A stretch of DNA of 64,000 nucleotides from Paenibacillus durus ATCC 35681 (GTDB lineage: Bacteria; Bacillota; Bacilli; Paenibacillales; Paenibacillaceae). This document shows positions 8,241-17,207 of the stretch, in pieces (positions within the stretch are counted from its first letter, which is position 1; the number at the start of each line of letters is the position of its first letter). Location: positions 1,488,001-1,552,000 of the forward strand of contig NZ_CP011114.1 in assembly GCF_000993825.1 (NCBI RefSeq), in the 5' to 3' direction. The position numbers were made by a program, and so were the translations under genes. The notes below the pieces were generated by a model. That model did no database searches and was not told the DNA's origin. It saw nothing but the letters and a program-made list of their open reading frames with translations.

Positions 8241-8986
8241 AGGAGCCGAACAAAGGCGGCGGGTTCTGGAACAACTTAAGACACGGCGGCATGCCGTCTG
8301 CGATCGCTTCGATTCGTGGCGGTGAATCCGCACAGCAGACCGCTCAGCAAATGGCTTTTATCAGGTCTTTGATGCGGGAGAAACGTCGGCCGGAGGTGCT
8401 CCATACGCCGCTGTCCGAGCTGGAGACCATTGTTTTTGATTTGGAAACAACTGGGTTTTCTAGTCAACATGGGGATGAGATTCTGTCATTCGGGGCGATT
8501 AAGGTCGTCGGGGAGGAGGTCATTGAGGACGAGTGCTTTTACACGCTTGTCAATTGTCAGACCTCCATTCCGGCGAATATAACCGAATTGACGGGAATTA
8601 CCGAAGAAATGAGTAAAGCTGCGCCTTCGCTTATTGACGGACTTCATAATTTTATGTCATTTGTAGGTAAAAGAATATTGGTCGCCCATGCCAGCGCTCA
8701 TGACAAATCGTTTCTGAATGCGGCGCTGTGGAAAACGTCGAAGGTACAGCTTACCCACCGTGTGCTGGATACGATGATGCTTGCGCGCTGGCTGGAGCCA
8801 ACCCGGGGCAACTACACGCTTGATGAATTGTTGACGGTGCACGGTATCCCGATCTGCGGAAGACATAACGCGCTGGAAGACGCCAAAATGACGGCTAAGC
8901 TCTGGGTGTCTTACCTGCGTGAGATTTCCGAGCATAAGCAGGTGGAGACGCTGGGCGATCTGTATGCTTACTTGAGCAGAACTTGA
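8237..8986 (+). CDS. DEDDh 3'-5' exonuclease (DnaQ/PolC epsilon-like)
   Basis: A 249-residue protein with the full DEDDh exonuclease set: ExoI FDLETTGF (Asp-Glu, about residues 65-72), ExoII VAHASAHDKSF (Asp near 153), ExoIII RHNALEDAKMT (His and Asp near 211-216). It is a stand-alone proofreading-type exonuclease without a polymerase domain. The ATGA overlap with the DUF294 gene indicates translational coupling; this exonuclease-DUF294 pairing is a recurring one in bacteria, which I recall but cannot check here. Its 3' end overlaps the convergent M67 gene by 19 bp. Confidence 0.88.
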   Translation: MKEPNKGGGFWNNLRHGGMPSAIASIRGGESAQQTAQQMAFIRSLMREKRRPEVLHTPLSELETIVFDLETTGFSSQHGDEILSFGAIKVVGEEVIEDECFYTLVNCQTSIPANITELTGITEEMSKAAPSLIDGLHNFMSFVGKRILVAHASAHDKSFLNAALWKTSKVQLTHRVLDTMMLARWLEPTRGNYTLDELLTVHGIPICGRHNALEDAKMTAKLWVSYLREISEHKQVETLGDLYAYLSRT

Positions 8987-9444
8987 AGCTGCGCTTCAAT
9001 CAGCGAGACCGATCGTTCTCCGCCTTCGGTTCGGGCGCGTTGAATGCTATACCCGTTCAGAAGAATGGGATTCGCCGGCTCTATACCGGGAGCGCCAATC
9101 AAATATACCGAGAAATGGTCACCCAGACCGGTTAACCCGTCAAGGTCGGCGGAAGAGGGCTGGGGGACCGCAAGCGGATGGGAGTGGAACAGGCCGATCG
9201 GAGGAGGCGCGTGATACAGCGCCGAGATCCAGTCTGCCGGATGTGGGACAAAAGCATGCAGCGGGTCAGGCGCTACGTTGCGCATGGGCACATAGGTGTC
9301 GATGCGCATGCCGCCCGCTGCGGCAGCACCCAGCAGGACGCCGCATGCTTCATGCGGAAGAGCGGATGCCAAATGCTTCCCCAGCGCTTGGTATACGGAA
9401 GGTTGTAGCCATATAGGCGGAACTTTTCCCTGGAATGCTGTCAT
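8968..9444 (-). CDS. M67 family (JAB/MPN) metallopeptidase
   Basis: A 158-residue JAMM-type zinc protease/isopeptidase homologue. The metal site is visible as HEACG (Glu near residue 32), then FHSHPLAVPQPSSADL with the His-x-His and Asp ligands and conserved Ser. Such proteins often remove or process ubiquitin-like sulfur-carrier proteins (MoaD/ThiS) but no partner is next to it. The reading starts at GTG/ATG 9444 with a GGGTGA ribosome-binding stretch. Convergent overlap with the exonuclease gene. Confidence 0.82.
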   Translation of the reverse strand: MTAFQGKVPPIWLQPSVYQALGKHLASALPHEACGVLLGAAAAGGMRIDTYVPMRNVAPDPLHAFVPHPADWISALYHAPPPIGLFHSHPLAVPQPSSADLDGLTGLGDHFSVYLIGAPGIEPANPILLNGYSIQRARTEGGERSVSLIEAQLQVLLK

Positions 9445-9648
9445 TGTTCACCCCTCTCTCTTCATTGGGTTTCGTCCTGGACGAAATCCCCTTTTTTTGT
9501 CCAAAAAATACTATTCCGCTCGGGAAACGCTCAGATTGGCTGGGAAACTGACGATATAAACGCGGTATTTCCAATACTCCCGTTTGAAACTTGCCTAGAC
9601 GGGGGTACAATAGGAGTGAACAACTCCATTTATAAAGGAAAATCTACG

Positions 9649-10263
9649 ATGAAGATGGCAAACCGCAGAAACTTGGTAATCGTTATTTTGGCGCTAGTTG
9701 CGGTATCCGTTATTTTGCTGCTGCATCCCGGAGGCAAGACGGAAACCGTTCAGCATGTTAAGAATGCGCCGCCGGCTGAACAGGCCATTCTTCCAGCTAA
9801 CGGCAAGACCCTGCCGACCGAGAGCGGACCCAAGACTGGACTTTTGGCGCCCTCTTTCACGATCCAGGGTGAGAACGGGACCACTTATGCAGTCGGCGGA
9901 GTAAGGGATAAGGTCGTACTGCTCAATTTTTGGGCTTCCTGGTGTGATCCTTGCCGGGCAGAAGCGCCGGAATTAAACAAAATAGCCGAAAAGTACAAAG
10001 ATACGCTTGATATTTATGGGATCAATGTGACAAGCTACGATTACAAGGCCAATGCGGACCGTTTTGTGAACAAGTATAAGCTAATCTTTCCCGTAATGTT
10101 CGATCTTAAGGGAGAGATTTATGCCAAATACAATGGCGCCGTGTTTCCTACCAATGTTCTGATCGACCGCAGCGGCGTTATTTCCGAGATTGTTCTCGGG
10201 GGATTGACCGCAGAGCAGCTTGACGAGAAGCTGGTGAAACTTAAGCAGCAGCAGCGTCTGTAA
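9649..10263 (+). CDS. ResA/TlpA-like thiol-disulfide oxidoreductase
   Basis: Membrane-anchored extracytoplasmic thioredoxin-fold protein (204 residues from ATG 9649, AAAGGA 9 bp upstream). One N-terminal membrane helix (residues 9-25), an Ala/Pro/Lys-rich linker, then the AhpC/TSA-type domain with the redox site WASWCDPCRAEAP. The family reduces disulfides in cytochrome c maturation or other exported proteins. No cytochrome genes are adjacent, so the client is unknown. A GTG at 9616 in the same frame would add 11 residues. Confidence 0.87.
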   Translation: MKMANRRNLVIVILALVAVSVILLLHPGGKTETVQHVKNAPPAEQAILPANGKTLPTESGPKTGLLAPSFTIQGENGTTYAVGGVRDKVVLLNFWASWCDPCRAEAPELNKIAEKYKDTLDIYGINVTSYDYKANADRFVNKYKLIFPVMFDLKGEIYAKYNGAVFPTNVLIDRSGVISEIVLGGLTAEQLDEKLVKLKQQQRL

Positions 10264-10364
10264 GGATAACATAACGAGCAGAGGCCAGCTGCAATTTTTA
10301 TTGAGCTGTCCTGAGTGACCCGATTTGGATGCTGACGCATGGTGGCGAAATCGAACTTATGTTG

Positions 10365-10411
10365 TGAAAAAAGAGCCGTTTCCGCGCGGATGCGCAAGGG
10401 AAGCGGCTCTT
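10365..10411 (-). terminator. Terminator of cimA
   Basis: On the minus strand AAGAGCCG and CGGCTCTT arms with an inner GCGCA/TGCGC-like stem are followed by a run of T (AAAAAA on the plus strand at 10366-10371). It may also serve the convergent ResA-like gene. Confidence 0.85.
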
Positions 10412-10450
10412 CGGCATTCTCTAACTGATTGTTACTGTTGAGCGGTAAAA

Positions 10451-12070
10451 TTAATGATTGACCAGGCCGCGCTGCCCCAAATCCAGAAGATCGGTCACTT
10501 CCGGCGATATTTGACCGAGCAAGGCGTAGCGCATACTGTCAACCAGCGCTTCCCAGCTTGCCTCGATAACGTTGGCGGATACGCCGACAGTACTCCAGGT
10601 ATCGCTATAATTTTTGGATTCGATTAGCACGCGGACCTTCGCGGCAGTCTGATCCTTCTCGTCCAGCACACGGACCTTATAGTCGGACAAGTGCATGTCT
10701 TTCAGCTGCGGGAAATGAGCCAGAAGCGCCTTGCGCAGCGCATTATCCAGAGCATTGACAGGGCCGTTGCCTTCACCGGCGGTATAAAGAGTTTCGCCGC
10801 CAACCTTCAGCTTGACGAAGGCTTCCGAGACAACCGGCTTTCCGGCGGATTTCTCTACGAGCATCTTGAACGACTCGAAGGTGAATAGTTCATTCATTTC
10901 GCCCGTCGCTTCACGGAGCAGCAGTTCGAGCGAAGCATCGGCGCCTTCGAACTGGTAGCCCTGATGCTCTAAATCTTTGATCTTGTCAATCACTTTGCGC
11001 GCCTGCTCGCTGCTAGGGTCAAGATTCAGGCCCATATCCTGCGCTTTGGACAGTACATTGCTCTGACCGGCCAGTTCAGAGACCAGCACGCGCTGCTTGT
11101 TGCCGACCAATTCGGGAGCGATATGCTCGTAGGTGCGGGAGTCACGCAGAATGGCGGAGACGTGAATGCCTCCCTTATGCGCAAACGCCGCACTTCCCAC
11201 ATAAGGCTGATTTACCGGCATATTAACATTGGCGACCTCGCTGACGAAGCGGGCCGTATTCGTAAGCTGCGGCAGAGAATCCGCGGGAATGCAGCTGTAT
11301 CCCATCTTGAGCTGCAGTGTCGGAATGATGGAACAGAGGTTGGCGTTGCCGCAGCGCTCACCGTATCCGTTGATCGTTCCCTGCACCTGCCGGGCACCGG
11401 CCTCTATTGCGCTGAGCGCGTTGGCTACAGCAAGCTCGCAGTCGTTATGGGTATGGATACCAAGCGGCGCGCCGGGCAATTGAAGGGCCAAAGAAGAGAT
11501 GATATCCCGGATCTCATGCGGCAGCGTTCCTCCATTGGTATCGCACATTACGAGCCAATCGGCTCCCGCTTCGCGAGCGCGCGACATGACTGCCGCAGCA
11601 TACTCGGGATTATTCTTATATCCGTCGAAGAAATGCTCGCCGTCAAAAATGACTTCAAGCCCTTTGCTTTTTAAATATGCGATGGAATCGCCGATCATGG
11701 CGAGATTTTCCTCTAGACTGGTTTGCAGGGCGGTGTGAACATGGAAGTCCCATGATTTTCCGACCAGTGTCGCTGCCGGTACGCCTGCTGCCAGTATACG
11801 CTGAAGATTGTCATCTTGGTCCGCCTGCGTGTTCTTGCGGCGCGTGCTGCCGAATGCGGTGATTTTAGCGTTCAAATGAAGATCTTTCACTCTTTTGAAA
11901 AATTCGATATCCTTCATGTTGCTTCCCGGAATGCCACCTTCAATGTAGTGCACACCCAGATCGTCGAGCTTCTTGGCAATTTTCAGCTTGTCGTCCGCCG
12001 ACAGACTGATTCCTTCGCCTTGGGTGCCGTCGCGCAGCGTTGTATCGAAGATGGAGATGGACTTAGACAT
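10451..12070 (-). CDS. cimA: (R)-citramalate synthase
   Basis: Condenses acetyl-CoA and pyruvate to (R)-citramalate, the threonine-independent route to 2-oxobutyrate and isoleucine. The 539-residue protein starts with FDTTLRDGTQGEG, has the HMGL-like TIM-barrel (residues 1-280; metal His in HTHND) and a C-terminal LeuA-type dimerisation/regulatory domain. The DTNGGTLPHE and INGYGERCGNANL segments are typical of the CimA branch rather than LeuA. ATG 12070 has AGGAGG at -8; an 18-residue longer reading lacks one. A 63-bp repeat unit lies directly upstream of the ribosome-binding site. No T-box leader is visible. Confidence 0.92.
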   Translation of the reverse strand: MSKSISIFDTTLRDGTQGEGISLSADDKLKIAKKLDDLGVHYIEGGIPGSNMKDIEFFKRVKDLHLNAKITAFGSTRRKNTQADQDDNLQRILAAGVPAATLVGKSWDFHVHTALQTSLEENLAMIGDSIAYLKSKGLEVIFDGEHFFDGYKNNPEYAAAVMSRAREAGADWLVMCDTNGGTLPHEIRDIISSLALQLPGAPLGIHTHNDCELAVANALSAIEAGARQVQGTINGYGERCGNANLCSIIPTLQLKMGYSCIPADSLPQLTNTARFVSEVANVNMPVNQPYVGSAAFAHKGGIHVSAILRDSRTYEHIAPELVGNKQRVLVSELAGQSNVLSKAQDMGLNLDPSSEQARKVIDKIKDLEHQGYQFEGADASLELLLREATGEMNELFTFESFKMLVEKSAGKPVVSEAFVKLKVGGETLYTAGEGNGPVNALDNALRKALLAHFPQLKDMHLSDYKVRVLDEKDQTAAKVRVLIESKNYSDTWSTVGVSANVIEASWEALVDSMRYALLGQISPEVTDLLDLGQRGLVNH

Positions 12071-12084
12071 GTGCGTCCTCCTAA

Positions 12085-12147
12085 AAGTTTTGATAACATA
12101 ACTTCCGTGAGTGTACTTCGCCAAACTGGCATCGGAAGCATAAACTT
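12085..12147 (-). repeat. 64-nt leader repeat unit, single copy in front of cimA
   Basis: This 63-bp block matches the three tandem units at 30577-30771. Shared blocks on the plus strand are AAGTTTTG at the gene-proximal end, TTCGxCAAA, ACTGGCATCGGAAGC and the AC(T)T junction. In both places the unit directly precedes the ribosome-binding site of a minus-strand gene. It may be a cis-regulatory RNA or a dispersed repeat. Confidence 0.7.
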
Positions 12148-12359
12148 AGCGGGAATGAATTTTTATATTATAGCATTTTTACGCTGGAATGTAACAGAGA
12201 ACCTACACATTAATATTTAATTTTAGTAAAAAAGAGCGGAAAATTCCCGGCGGGCAGGCCTTTCAAACCGGATTGACCTGTTAAGCGGAGAGCGGTATGC
12301 TAAAAATTAGCAAGGAAATGGGCGCAGCATCAGTATGACTATGAAGGAAGAGGGCTGAA

Positions 12360-13655
12360 ATGAGCGATAAGGTAGACCGGTATTATCCCGCCAGCGGCCG
12401 GGTTATACTGCATGTGGATATGAATGCGTTCTACTGTTCTGTCCATGAGGCCGAGAATCCGGAAGCCTATAAAGGCAAGCCGACCGCGGTGGCCGGAAGC
12501 GTGGAGCTGCGCAAAGGAATAATCGTCACCTGCTCCTATCCTGCAAGACGGCGCGGCGTATCTACGGGCATGCAGGTGCAGAGGGCCCTACGCGTGTGTC
12601 CGGAACTCATTGTCATCAAGCCCGATTTCCATCTCTACCGCCGTTATTCGGCAGCCTTCATGCAGATTGCCTACAGCTATACGCCATTGCTGGAAGCGGT
12701 ATCCATTGACGAGTGTTATCTCGATATAACGGGGTCGCGCCAGTTTGGCACACCGCTGGAGATTGCCGGGACCATACAGAACCGCATCATGGATGAGCTT
12801 GGATTGCCATGCTCCATCGGAATCGCGCCCAACAAGCTGCTGGCCAAGATGGCCTCTGATCTCAAGAAACCGAGCGGTATTTCTATCTTAAGACTGCGGG
12901 ATGTACCGAAGGTGCTGTGGAACAAGCCTTGCGGAGAAATGTTCGGAATCGGGGCCAAGACGGCGGATAAGCTGAAAAAAATAGGCATCTACAGCATCGG
13001 TCAGTTGGCTGCGGCGGATGAAAGTATGCTGCTTGACGTCTTCGGCGTTCTGGGCTCCTGGCTTAAACGCGCTGCGAATGGCATCGACGATTCTTCCGTG
13101 AATCCCGAGCGGGAGCAGAGCAAGTCGATTGGCCACACGACGACGCTGCCGGGGGATATCGCAGGGATAGCCGAAGCGCGGCCGGTGCTGCTCGCATTAA
13201 GCGACCAGGTGGCCAGAAGACTTCGTAGACAGAAGCTCGTCGCTTCCGGCGTTCAGCTTACCGTACGGACTCCTGATATGAAGACCATCACCCGTTCGCG
13301 GCAGCTGGAGGCTCCGACCGAGACGGCTGAGGATATATACAGAGCGGCCTGCGCACTGTTTCAAAAGCATTGGGATGAGGAGAAGCCCATTCGTCTGCTC
13401 GGAGTGACGCTGCACGGCTTAACTCCGAAGGAGGACTCCGCCATCCAGCTTGATCTGTTCGACTACGAGCGTCAGCCGAAAAAGGAATCGCTGAACCAGG
13501 TCATGGATATGCTGCGCAACAAATTCGGCGAGAATGCGGTGCTGACAGCGGGGATGTTAAGCGATCCGCACACGAATCTGCTGCGCAATCATAAGGCGCG
13601 CGGTACCTCGTTGCAAAAGGATCAGCTGCGCCGACCGCAGCAGGATGAGGAGTAG
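12360..13655 (+). CDS. dinB: DNA polymerase IV (Y family)
   Basis: Error-prone translesion polymerase, 431 residues. Y-family hallmarks: HVDMNAFYCSVHE with the first catalytic Asp, YSIDECYLD-type SIDECYLDI with the second acidic pair, and the little-finger domain after residue 245. QLDLF at residues 363-367 is a sliding-clamp (DnaN) binding motif, followed by a long C-terminal tail. ATG 12360 has only a GGAAGAGGG-type site. No clear LexA box was found upstream, so SOS control is not shown. Confidence 0.94.
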   Translation: MSDKVDRYYPASGRVILHVDMNAFYCSVHEAENPEAYKGKPTAVAGSVELRKGIIVTCSYPARRRGVSTGMQVQRALRVCPELIVIKPDFHLYRRYSAAFMQIAYSYTPLLEAVSIDECYLDITGSRQFGTPLEIAGTIQNRIMDELGLPCSIGIAPNKLLAKMASDLKKPSGISILRLRDVPKVLWNKPCGEMFGIGAKTADKLKKIGIYSIGQLAAADESMLLDVFGVLGSWLKRAANGIDDSSVNPEREQSKSIGHTTTLPGDIAGIAEARPVLLALSDQVARRLRRQKLVASGVQLTVRTPDMKTITRSRQLEAPTETAEDIYRAACALFQKHWDEEKPIRLLGVTLHGLTPKEDSAIQLDLFDYERQPKKESLNQVMDMLRNKFGENAVLTAGMLSDPHTNLLRNHKARGTSLQKDQLRRPQQDEE

Positions 13656-13695
13656 CTTGATTCAAGCTGTTTAGACAAAAGCGTGGGAATACGGA

Positions 13696-13724
13696 TTGAA
13701 ATTGCCGCCTTTTTATATTAATAT
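13696..13724 (+). promoter_or_regulatory. Probable sigma-A promoter of the ferredoxin gene
   Basis: TTGAAA at 13696-13701, 17 bp spacer, TAATAT at 13719-13724, about 100 bp before the ferredoxin start. Confidence 0.5.
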
Positions 13725-13801
13725 GACAAGAAGAAACGACACTCGTCCGCCATGGAACGACAATCGTTAGAATAACAGCTTGCTTTGGGCGGAGCTGATG
13801 A

Positions 13802-14065
<264 letters not shown>

Positions 14066-14104
14066 TTCTTCCGTTTTACGAATTTATTAAATGGATTCAT
14101 GGAG

Positions 14105-14149
14105 AGACATCCCGATTCACAGATTTTATTGTGACAGGGGTGTCTTTTT
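14105..14149 (+). terminator. Terminator of fer
   Basis: AGACATCCC pairs with GGGGTGTCT, with an inner TTCACA/TGTGA stem, followed by five T. Confidence 0.85.
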
Positions 14150-14211
14150 GCTGTTTTTGGTCCGATATATAGTATAAATATTAAGCCTGTTCCAAGCACA
14201 CGGAGGCAACG

Positions 14212-15660
14212 ATGAAAAATTCACAGTACCTCAAGCAGTACGTACAGATGCATCCCGACAATAAAATGGCGTGGTATTTGCTGGGCAAGGAATATAAGAA
14301 AAACGGGCAGGAAGGTAAGGCGAATTACTGCTTTAACCAGGCCGGAGGCGTGTATGAGGCTTTTGAGCAGAGCAAAGTGCCGTCTGATATGCTGCGTGAA
14401 TACGAGGAAGAATTGCTAAGGACGGCAAGGGATCGGGAGAAGCGGAATGGCAGAATACGCAGGTTGCTCCTGCTGGTGTCATTTCTGCTGCTCGTTCTGA
14501 TGCCGGCTGCGGCTAAAGCGCCGGGCGACGGCTCGATGATGACGGCAGTCGAACCTGAGGGCCAAACGAATACCGTTCCGGCCGCGCAACCAGGAAGTAA
14601 TCCTGATCAGGAGAAGGCCGGCGATCCAGCAGCGAATACACTTTTGTTCACAGCCCGGGAGGCTGGCGACGCAGCTTCCGCACGCGGTCTGGCCGGGCTG
14701 CTTGGAAGCGGCGGAGGCAAGGTTCCTTCCTTAACGGCTGTGCTTGGCATGCAGCGGTCGGGAAAATGGCTGCTCTGGAAGGAGCGGCTTCCCGTGGCCT
14801 ATACCTTAGAGCGGAACGAGGGCGGCCGGACGATGATCCAGTCCTACGACGCCGCAGCATGCGCATGCAAGCCGCCGGATGCCGGGGAGCTGACTGACCG
14901 CGGGGCCGAGTGGCAGCGGCGCCAGGAACAGCTGGCTGCGCTCTGGAGCGCGCTGCATAGCTTTCGCGCCGCCAAGGGACGGCTGCCTGAATCGATCGGC
15001 GAGCTGACCGGCGATTTCCCGGGCAATTGGCTGGCCGGGACGACGCCGCTGATGGAGCGCGCCTTCGCGCCGCTGAAAGCCGAGGCGGAGCGAAAGAGCG
15101 AGAATGCGGCGCAAGGCGCTGCGGCTGGCCTGGACTCGCCGGGCGCGGATTCCGGAGCTGCTGCAGAGGCCGCGCCCTCAGCGGGCAATGGCGGAGCGGA
15201 GCTGCCATTCCTGTTACAGCCGCTCGCCATTCTCGTAGACAAGCAACAACACCGCTTGGCGGTAACCAGCGGCGGAATTATTATTCGGAGCTATGAAGTG
15301 GGCCTTGGAGGAACCCGGACGCCGGAAGGCAGCTTCGTCATTACCGACAAGGTCGTGAATCCGAATGGACATGACAACGGGGAATTCGGCAGCAGGGGAA
15401 TGCAGCTCTCCGACACCAATTACGCCATTCATGGCACCAATGAACCGGAAAGCGTAGGCAAGGATGAATCATTGGGCTGTATTCGGATGAAGCGGAGCGA
15501 TATTGAGGAGCTGTTCGATCTTGTTCCGAAAGGAACGAAGGTGCAAATCACCCAAGGGGGTCTTCCGCCTGGCGTAACGATGGGTTCAGAGAATCCGTTC
15601 TCCCTGAAAGCCGCCGGGAACCAGACCAACCCCCGCAAACAATACCATTGGCTGAATTAA
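14212..15660 (+). CDS. Membrane-anchored L,D-transpeptidase (YkuD) with N-terminal TPR-like segment
   Basis: Likely forms 3-3 or protein cross-links in peptidoglycan. The 482-residue protein has a short cytosolic TPR-like region (residues 10-55), one membrane helix (83-100), an Ala/Gly/Pro-rich linker, an intermediate domain (about 160-290) and a C-terminal YkuD domain (335-455). The catalytic set is visible: HGTNEP (His407) and SLGCIRM (Cys423). The TPR-membrane-YkuD order is less common than the LysM-YkuD arrangement of B. subtilis. The linker and middle part are very GC-rich. The stop overlaps a 45-residue gene on the other strand by 4 bp. Confidence 0.88.
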   Translation: MKNSQYLKQYVQMHPDNKMAWYLLGKEYKKNGQEGKANYCFNQAGGVYEAFEQSKVPSDMLREYEEELLRTARDREKRNGRIRRLLLLVSFLLLVLMPAAAKAPGDGSMMTAVEPEGQTNTVPAAQPGSNPDQEKAGDPAANTLLFTAREAGDAASARGLAGLLGSGGGKVPSLTAVLGMQRSGKWLLWKERLPVAYTLERNEGGRTMIQSYDAAACACKPPDAGELTDRGAEWQRRQEQLAALWSALHSFRAAKGRLPESIGELTGDFPGNWLAGTTPLMERAFAPLKAEAERKSENAAQGAAAGLDSPGADSGAAAEAAPSAGNGGAELPFLLQPLAILVDKQQHRLAVTSGGIIIRSYEVGLGGTRTPEGSFVITDKVVNPNGHDNGEFGSRGMQLSDTNYAIHGTNEPESVGKDESLGCIRMKRSDIEELFDLVPKGTKVQITQGGLPPGVTMGSENPFSLKAAGNQTNPRKQYHWLN

Positions 15661-15794
15661 CTGCCGGTTACAATAAAGAGGACGATGAAAATAATGACAA
15701 GCAGCGCAATGCTGGCGCCGATCCACACAATGGCTTTGCGGTTGACCTCTTCTTTTTTCTGCTGTATTGTAGGCGGTTTGCGTTTGGTTGACAT
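15657..15794 (-). CDS. Small single-pass membrane protein, 45 residues
   Basis: Reading from ATG 15794 gives MSTKRKPPTIQQKKEEVNR, then a hydrophobic helix (residues 21-43, IVWIGASIALLVIIFIVLF) and a stop at 15657. AAAGGATGG lies 10-14 nt upstream of the start. The positively charged N-terminus, a clean membrane helix and tail-to-tail packing with the YkuD gene favour a real gene, although it is below usual ORF cut-offs. No function can be given. Confidence 0.68.
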   Translation of the reverse strand: MSTKRKPPTIQQKKEEVNRKAIVWIGASIALLVIIFIVLFIVTGS

Positions 15795-15974
15795 GTGAAT
15801 CGACCATCCTTTTCTCTTGTATCTGGATTTCCCTGTGCTCTTCTATTGTAATGCGTTTACAAAAAAAATACTACACTCCCCATCCATCCTGCTTTTCGCG
15901 AGAGGACTAAAACTTTTCTTTTCCCGCGGAAAAGGCTAAAATTATAATGAAACTTTATGCCTGAAGGAGCGAGA

Positions 15975-17075
15975 ATGGTGCTGTATCGAAATATTGCGAA
16001 ACCTTTTTTCTTCAAAATGGACCCGGAAGCCGCACACCATCTCGTCATCGGGGGACTTGAAAAAGCAGCCGCCCTGCCCGGCGGACTCTCGGCCTTGCGC
16101 CTGATGTACGGCGTCCCGGAGACGCCGGAGCTGGCTGTAGACCTGTTCGGACTTCATTTTCATTCGCCCGTAGGGCTTGCGGCCGGATTAGACAAGAATG
16201 CCCAGGCGATTCCCGGATTTTCGTCAATCGGCTTTGGCTTTATGGAGGTCGGTACGGTGACTCCGAAGGGCCAGCCGGGGAACGAGCAGCCAAGGCTGTT
16301 CCGGCTTCCGTCTGATGAAGCGCTCATCAACCGGATGGGCTTCAATAATGAAGGCGCGGAAGTGATGGCGCGGCGCCTCAAGGCGGAGACTAGACGGACT
16401 ATTCCGGTCGCGGTCAATATCGGACGGAATAAGACGACCGCCAACGAAGCTGCGCATGAGGATTACCGGAAGTGCATTCGGACACTGTATCCGTATGGTG
16501 ATTTTTTTGTGGTTAATATCAGTTCTCCGAATACGCCGGATTTGCGCAGTCTCCAGCACGGAAGCGAACTGTCCCATTTGCTGTCGGAAGTTAAGCAGGA
16601 GATGGAGCTCCAGCGCGGGTCAAACGGCGTCCGTAAGAGCATTCTGGTCAAGATTGCTCCGGATGTAAGTAGCGCCGAGCTTGAATATATGGTGCATACG
16701 CTGACAGAAGCGGGAATGGATGGTATTATAGCTACCAACACGACGGTTCGCCGCGAGGGACTCACCCATGAAAGCGCGTCGGAAACCGGCGGACTCAGCG
16801 GAAAGCCGCTACGGGACAGATCGACGGAGATCATCTCCGCGATCTACCGGCAGACGAACGGAAAGCTGCCGATTATCGGTTCGGGCGGCATCTTCTCTGC
16901 CCAGGATGCCTATGACAAAATCCGGGCGGGCGCAAGCCTGGTCGAAATCTATACGGCTCTCATTTACGAAGGGCCGGAGGTGAACCGCAGGATACATGCC
17001 GGGCTGCGGAATCTTCTGAGAAGGGACGGCTTCCGGCATATCTCCGAAGCGGTGGGCGCGGACGTTCAAATATAA
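15975..17075 (+). CDS. pyrD: Dihydroorotate dehydrogenase (quinone), class 2
   Basis: Oxidises dihydroorotate to orotate in pyrimidine synthesis with quinone as acceptor, attached to the membrane. 366 residues from ATG 15975 (GAAGGAG 6 bp upstream; an earlier in-frame ATG at 15957 lacks a site). The N-terminal extension typical of class 2 (YRNIAKPFFFKMDPEAAHH) is present, then the TIM barrel with NISSPNTPDLRSLQ, where class 2 enzymes carry the catalytic serine, and IGSGGI for FMN phosphate. The last two codons fall inside a structured repeat element shared with another leader in the window. No other pyr genes are adjacent. Confidence 0.93.
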   Translation: MVLYRNIAKPFFFKMDPEAAHHLVIGGLEKAAALPGGLSALRLMYGVPETPELAVDLFGLHFHSPVGLAAGLDKNAQAIPGFSSIGFGFMEVGTVTPKGQPGNEQPRLFRLPSDEALINRMGFNNEGAEVMARRLKAETRRTIPVAVNIGRNKTTANEAAHEDYRKCIRTLYPYGDFFVVNISSPNTPDLRSLQHGSELSHLLSEVKQEMELQRGSNGVRKSILVKIAPDVSSAELEYMVHTLTEAGMDGIIATNTTVRREGLTHESASETGGLSGKPLRDRSTEIISAIYRQTNGKLPIIGSGGIFSAQDAYDKIRAGASLVEIYTALIYEGPEVNRRIHAGLRNLLRRDGFRHISEAVGADVQI

Positions 17076-17170
17076 GGAAGTATAAGCTTCGCGCTTATCC
17101 AAAGCCTTATATTTTTCTATGAGAAACGGATGCCTGCCTCTTCAAGAGGACAGCGCAGCCGTTTCTTCTT
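17069..17170 (+). promoter_or_regulatory. Two-hairpin structured leader element, copy 1 (before relQ)
   Basis: Hairpin 1 has outer arms AATATAAGG (17069-17077) and CCTTATATT (17105-17113) and an inner ATAAGC/GCTTAT stem. Hairpin 2 has arms GAGAAACGG (17121-17129) and CCGTTTCTT (17159-17167). Shared blocks CTATGAG, AACGG and GTTTCTTCTT also occur in copy 2 at 23430-23528. It begins on the pyrD stop codon and ends ~40 nt before the relQ start. Confidence 0.65.
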
Positions 17171-17207
17171 AGCTGACGGCGGAGATGAAAGGACAGGAGG
17201 AAGGACG

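Noticed and set aside
12071..12359. T-box leader for cimA
   Set aside because: The T-box sequence and antiterminator were not found; only the 63-bp repeat unit is present.
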